This document shows positions 13,868-15,300 of a stretch of 15,300 nt of DNA, piece after piece. The DNA is from an uncultured Eubacteriales bacterium (GTDB lineage Bacteria; Bacillota; Clostridia; Oscillospirales; Butyricicoccaceae), in assembly GCA_910585875.1 (NCBI GenBank), contig CAJUIK010000004.1, forward strand, positions 1 through 15,300, in the 5' to 3' direction. Position 1 is the first letter of the stretch, and every line of letters starts with the position of its first letter. The notes below the pieces were generated by a model. The model was not told the origin of the DNA. It was given only the letters and a program-made list of their open reading frames with translations, and searched no databases. Made by a program: the position numbers and the translations under genes.

Positions 13868-13896
13868 AGTTTACCACAGAAAGGCCGATTTTTCAA
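13868..13896 (-). promoter_or_regulatory. Sigma-A promoter of the lipoprotein gene
   Basis: On the minus strand TTGAAA (13896-13891), a 17-base spacer, and TAAACT (13873-13868) match the housekeeping pattern. It lies back to back with the promoter at 13929, with 32 bases between the two -35 boxes. Confidence 0.82.
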
Positions 13897-13928
13897 CTGC
13901 ATCTCAATCGCAGGAAAGTAAAAAGTTC

Positions 13929-13957
13929 TTGACATTTCGTTTCTGGAATTGTATCAT
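13929..13957 (+). promoter_or_regulatory. Sigma-A promoter of the XRE regulator operon
   Basis: TTGACA (13929-13934), a 17-base spacer and TATCAT (13952-13957) precede the first gene of the operon by 38 bases. Confidence 0.87.
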
Positions 13958-13961
13958 ACAA
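13949..13961. promoter_or_regulatory. Palindrome over the -10 box, candidate operator
   Basis: TTGTAT-C-ATACAA is a perfect 6+1+6 palindrome covering the -10 hexamer. A repressor bound there would block the promoter. The obvious candidate is the small XRE-type regulator encoded in the same operon, giving negative autoregulation; this is inference from position. Confidence 0.6.
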
Positions 13962-13995
13962 ATGTAAAGGATCTTTGACTTTTAGGAGGGAAAGG

Positions 13996-14358
13996 ATGAA
14001 ACAGATTCTCAAGAACCTGAGGTTTGGCAAAGCGGATGAAATGCAGCGGATGATTATGCTCAAAGCCCAGCGGAATGGCTATGTCTTCCTGGCTTTGGCC
14101 CTGTTGTGCTGGTCCTTATACGAAAGTTACAAGGTTTATGCCTGGCGAGAGCCGCTGAATCTGATTCCCTGCCTGCTGTTGGCAGGGGCGGCGCTGATCC
14201 AGGCGTTTTCCCAGCTGGTTTTGACCCGCAGGGCGGTGAAAGACGACGAGGATTCCGATGAAACAGGGCCTCTGTTCGCCCTGGTTCTGCCCTGCATTGC
14301 GGCGGGAGCTGCGGCCGTCGCGGGCGCCGCCTTGCTGCTGGCAGGCGCCCGTCTATGA
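13996..14358 (+). CDS. Small membrane protein, first gene of the XRE operon (DUF6442-like?)
   Basis: The protein has 120 residues. A basic, Met-rich head (MKQILKNLRFGKADEMQRM) leads into two hydrophobic spans (about 35-50 and 55-75), a charged loop (RRAVKDDEDSDETG) and a third span at the C-terminus. The ATG at 13996 follows AGGAGG by six bases. The layout resembles small DUF6442-type proteins encoded beside 66-residue XRE regulators in Firmicutes; this is from memory and tentative. Its stop overlaps the next ATG (ATGA at 14355), so translation is likely coupled. Confidence 0.85.
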   Translation: MKQILKNLRFGKADEMQRMIMLKAQRNGYVFLALALLCWSLYESYKVYAWREPLNLIPCLLLAGAALIQAFSQLVLTRRAVKDDEDSDETGPLFALVLPCIAAGAAAVAGAALLLAGARL

Positions 14359-14555
14359 AAAATAAGATCAAAGAGCTGCGAAAGGCCATGGGATATCGCC
14401 AGCAGGATTTGGCCCAGGCCCTGGGAGTTTCCAGGCAGACCATTATCGCCATCGAAAACGACAAATACAACCCCACTCTGGAGCTGGCTATGCGGCTGGC
14501 CCGCTATTTGAACGCCGGGGTGGAGGAGATTTTTCAGCTGGAGGAGAAGGAATGA
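14355..14555 (+). CDS. Small XRE-family helix-turn-helix regulator (YozG-like)
   Basis: This 66-residue protein consists of one Cro/CI-type DNA-binding domain and nothing else: MKNKIKELRKAMGYRQQDLA, the recognition helix region VSRQTIIAIENDKYNPTLEL, and the tail YLNAGVEEIFQLEE. This compact type usually acts as a dimeric repressor of its own operon. ATGA overlaps link it to both neighbours, and a palindrome over the operon's -10 box is a plausible target. No sensor domain is present; the two membrane proteins could modulate it, but this is speculation. Confidence 0.95.
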   Translation: MKNKIKELRKAMGYRQQDLAQALGVSRQTIIAIENDKYNPTLELAMRLARYLNAGVEEIFQLEEKE

Positions 14556-14872
14556 AACAGAAATGGGCGTTGCTGGCGCCGTATTTGGCCCTGCTGGCGG
14601 CGGATTTTTATTTGCCGCCCCTTTGGATGAAGGATAGCGGCGGGGCGATGATCTTGATGTTGTGCGTCATGCCCTTTTTGGCGTTTGCCGCGGCCCTGGC
14701 CCATGGGATGCGCCGGGGTTTCGACCCGCTGTTGGCCGGGGCTGCTTTGGTTCTCTTCGCGCCTACGATTTGGCTCTATTACAATACGACAGCCTGGCCT
14801 TACGCCCCTGTTTATGCCGCCCTGGTTCTGGCCGGCGACGGCTTGGGGAGCCTCTTTCATGGGAAAAAATAA
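14552..14872 (+). CDS. Small membrane protein, third gene of the XRE operon
   Basis: This 106-residue protein is nearly all hydrophobic, with spans at about 5-22, 30-50, 60-75 and 82-98, and short basic connections (GMRRG) and tail (FHGKK). It starts in an ATGA overlap with the XRE gene, preceded by GGAGGAGAAGG. I do not recognise a family. The arrangement of a tiny repressor between two small membrane proteins suggests a membrane-associated regulatory or stress unit. Confidence 0.85.
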   Translation: MKQKWALLAPYLALLAADFYLPPLWMKDSGGAMILMLCVMPFLAFAAALAHGMRRGFDPLLAGAALVLFAPTIWLYYNTTAWPYAPVYAALVLAGDGLGSLFHGKK

Positions 14873-14905
14873 AAAGACAGCCCCGACGGCGCGCCGTCGG
14901 GGCTG
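14863..14905. terminator. Bidirectional terminator between the XRE operon and pncB
   Basis: A perfect 28-base palindrome at 14878-14905 (left half CAGCCCCGACGGCG) forms a very stable hairpin between convergent genes. Read leftward, it is followed by a T-rich tract (complement of the A-runs at 14863-14875), the intrinsic pattern for pncB. Read rightward there is no T-run, so it may be less efficient for the operon. Confidence 0.88.
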
Positions 14906-14918
14906 CGTTGCGCTGCAA

Positions 14919-15300
14919 TCAATATCGTTCCAGCAGATCCTGCTTGATTTTCCATAATTTGGGGGATAGATCCACAATATAGGAATGAGGGTTCTCGAAG
15001 CGGGTGACTTCAGGCCACAGTAGGTTGACCTGTTGACGGCAGAAATCTCGGGTTTGGGAGATAGGCCGTTTTTCATAGAGGCAGCGGCCCTTTTGGAACA
15101 GGGGCTTGAGCAGGGGAATGGCCTGGTAGTTTGCCAGGGTCTTCTTTTTCCAGGTATAGATGGGGTCGAAGATGGTATAGGGTTCGCCTTGGGGGATGGC
15201 TTCGTCATAAAGAGCCACCACGTCGGCGGAGGCCAGGGCGGCGGACACCTCCGCCGGGTTCACGTCCCGGATATCCTCGTCGGGGTAGTCCACCACGGCG
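14919..15300 (-). CDS. pncB: Nicotinate phosphoribosyltransferase, C-terminal part (5' end outside window)
   Basis: The frame is open to the window edge, and the last 126 or so residues of the protein are visible. They match the C-terminal domain of clostridial nicotinate phosphoribosyltransferases as I recall it: PYTIFDPIYTWKKKTL, LKPLFQKGRCLYE, LLWPEVTRFENPHSYIVDLS and a final LWKIKQDLLERY. The enzyme joins nicotinate to phosphoribosyl pyrophosphate in NAD salvage. The catalytic core lies outside the window, so activity cannot be judged. It ends at TGA (14919-14921), with a strong terminator just beyond. Confidence 0.88.
   Translation of the reverse strand, partial: AVVDYPDEDIRDVNPAEVSAALASADVVALYDEAIPQGEPYTIFDPIYTWKKKTLANYQAIPLLKPLFQKGRCLYEKRPISQTRDFCRQQVNLLWPEVTRFENPHSYIVDLSPKLWKIKQDLLERY

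Noticed and set aside
13079..13921. A 280-codon plus-strand frame opposite the minus-strand lipoprotein
   Set aside because: The minus strand has a promoter, ribosome site, lipoprotein signal and terminator; the plus frame has none of these and would run through the divergent promoter.

Overview
The window is G+C-rich bacterial DNA that is most likely chromosomal, from a spore-forming member of the Clostridia; an Oscillospiraceae-like gut lineage is my best guess. This rests on the gene set (a TepA plus YlzJ-like pair, a probable DUF3787-type spore protein, a Gram-positive style ABC-F protein), strong GGAGG-type ribosome binding sites, sigma-A promoters with 17-base spacers, and a palindromic intergenic repeat of a kind I associate with that group. 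The taxonomic call is inference. There are no rRNA or tRNA genes, insertion sequences, phage genes or CRISPR arrays. Most of the window is housekeeping.

Layout. Bases 1-3690 (+) hold the end of an ABC-F ATPase, then an ABC exporter ATPase and its large permease, with overlapping genes that suggest translational coupling. A strong hairpin separates these from a minus-strand pair (3767-4254): a 58-residue probable spore protein followed by an Asp-rich lipoprotein. Bases 4396-4839 are a cold-shock protein gene with its own promoter and terminator. Its long leader contains a second, complete terminator-like hairpin before the start codon, so it may be attenuated. Bases 4903-9171 look like one transcription unit: M24 peptidase, prfA (RF1), ppa (pyrophosphatase) and a Sua5-CoaE fusion, from a near-consensus promoter to a strong terminator. 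prmC, usual between prfA and sua5, is missing here.

Bases 9170-10177 hold tepA and an overlapping ylzJ-like gene whose tail runs into a cluster of palindromes. On the opposite strand lies a DUF3788 gene broken by a TGA where the family has a Trp. Bases 10697-12388 hold a P1-family (DmpA-like) peptidase and an unrecognised membrane protein. Bases 12425-13896 (-) hold a lipoprotein gene and a HAD phosphatase gene, separated by a terminator. Bases 13929-14872 (+) are a compact regulatory operon: membrane protein, small XRE-type repressor, second membrane protein, with a palindrome lying over the -10 box. The window ends in the C-terminal part of a nicotinate phosphoribosyltransferase gene (-).

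The observations most worth checking are the terminator inside the cold-shock leader, the Sua5-CoaE fusion, the nonsense codon in the DUF3788 gene, and the palindrome cluster that supplies the end of ylzJ. I did not find a clearly new multi-gene system.
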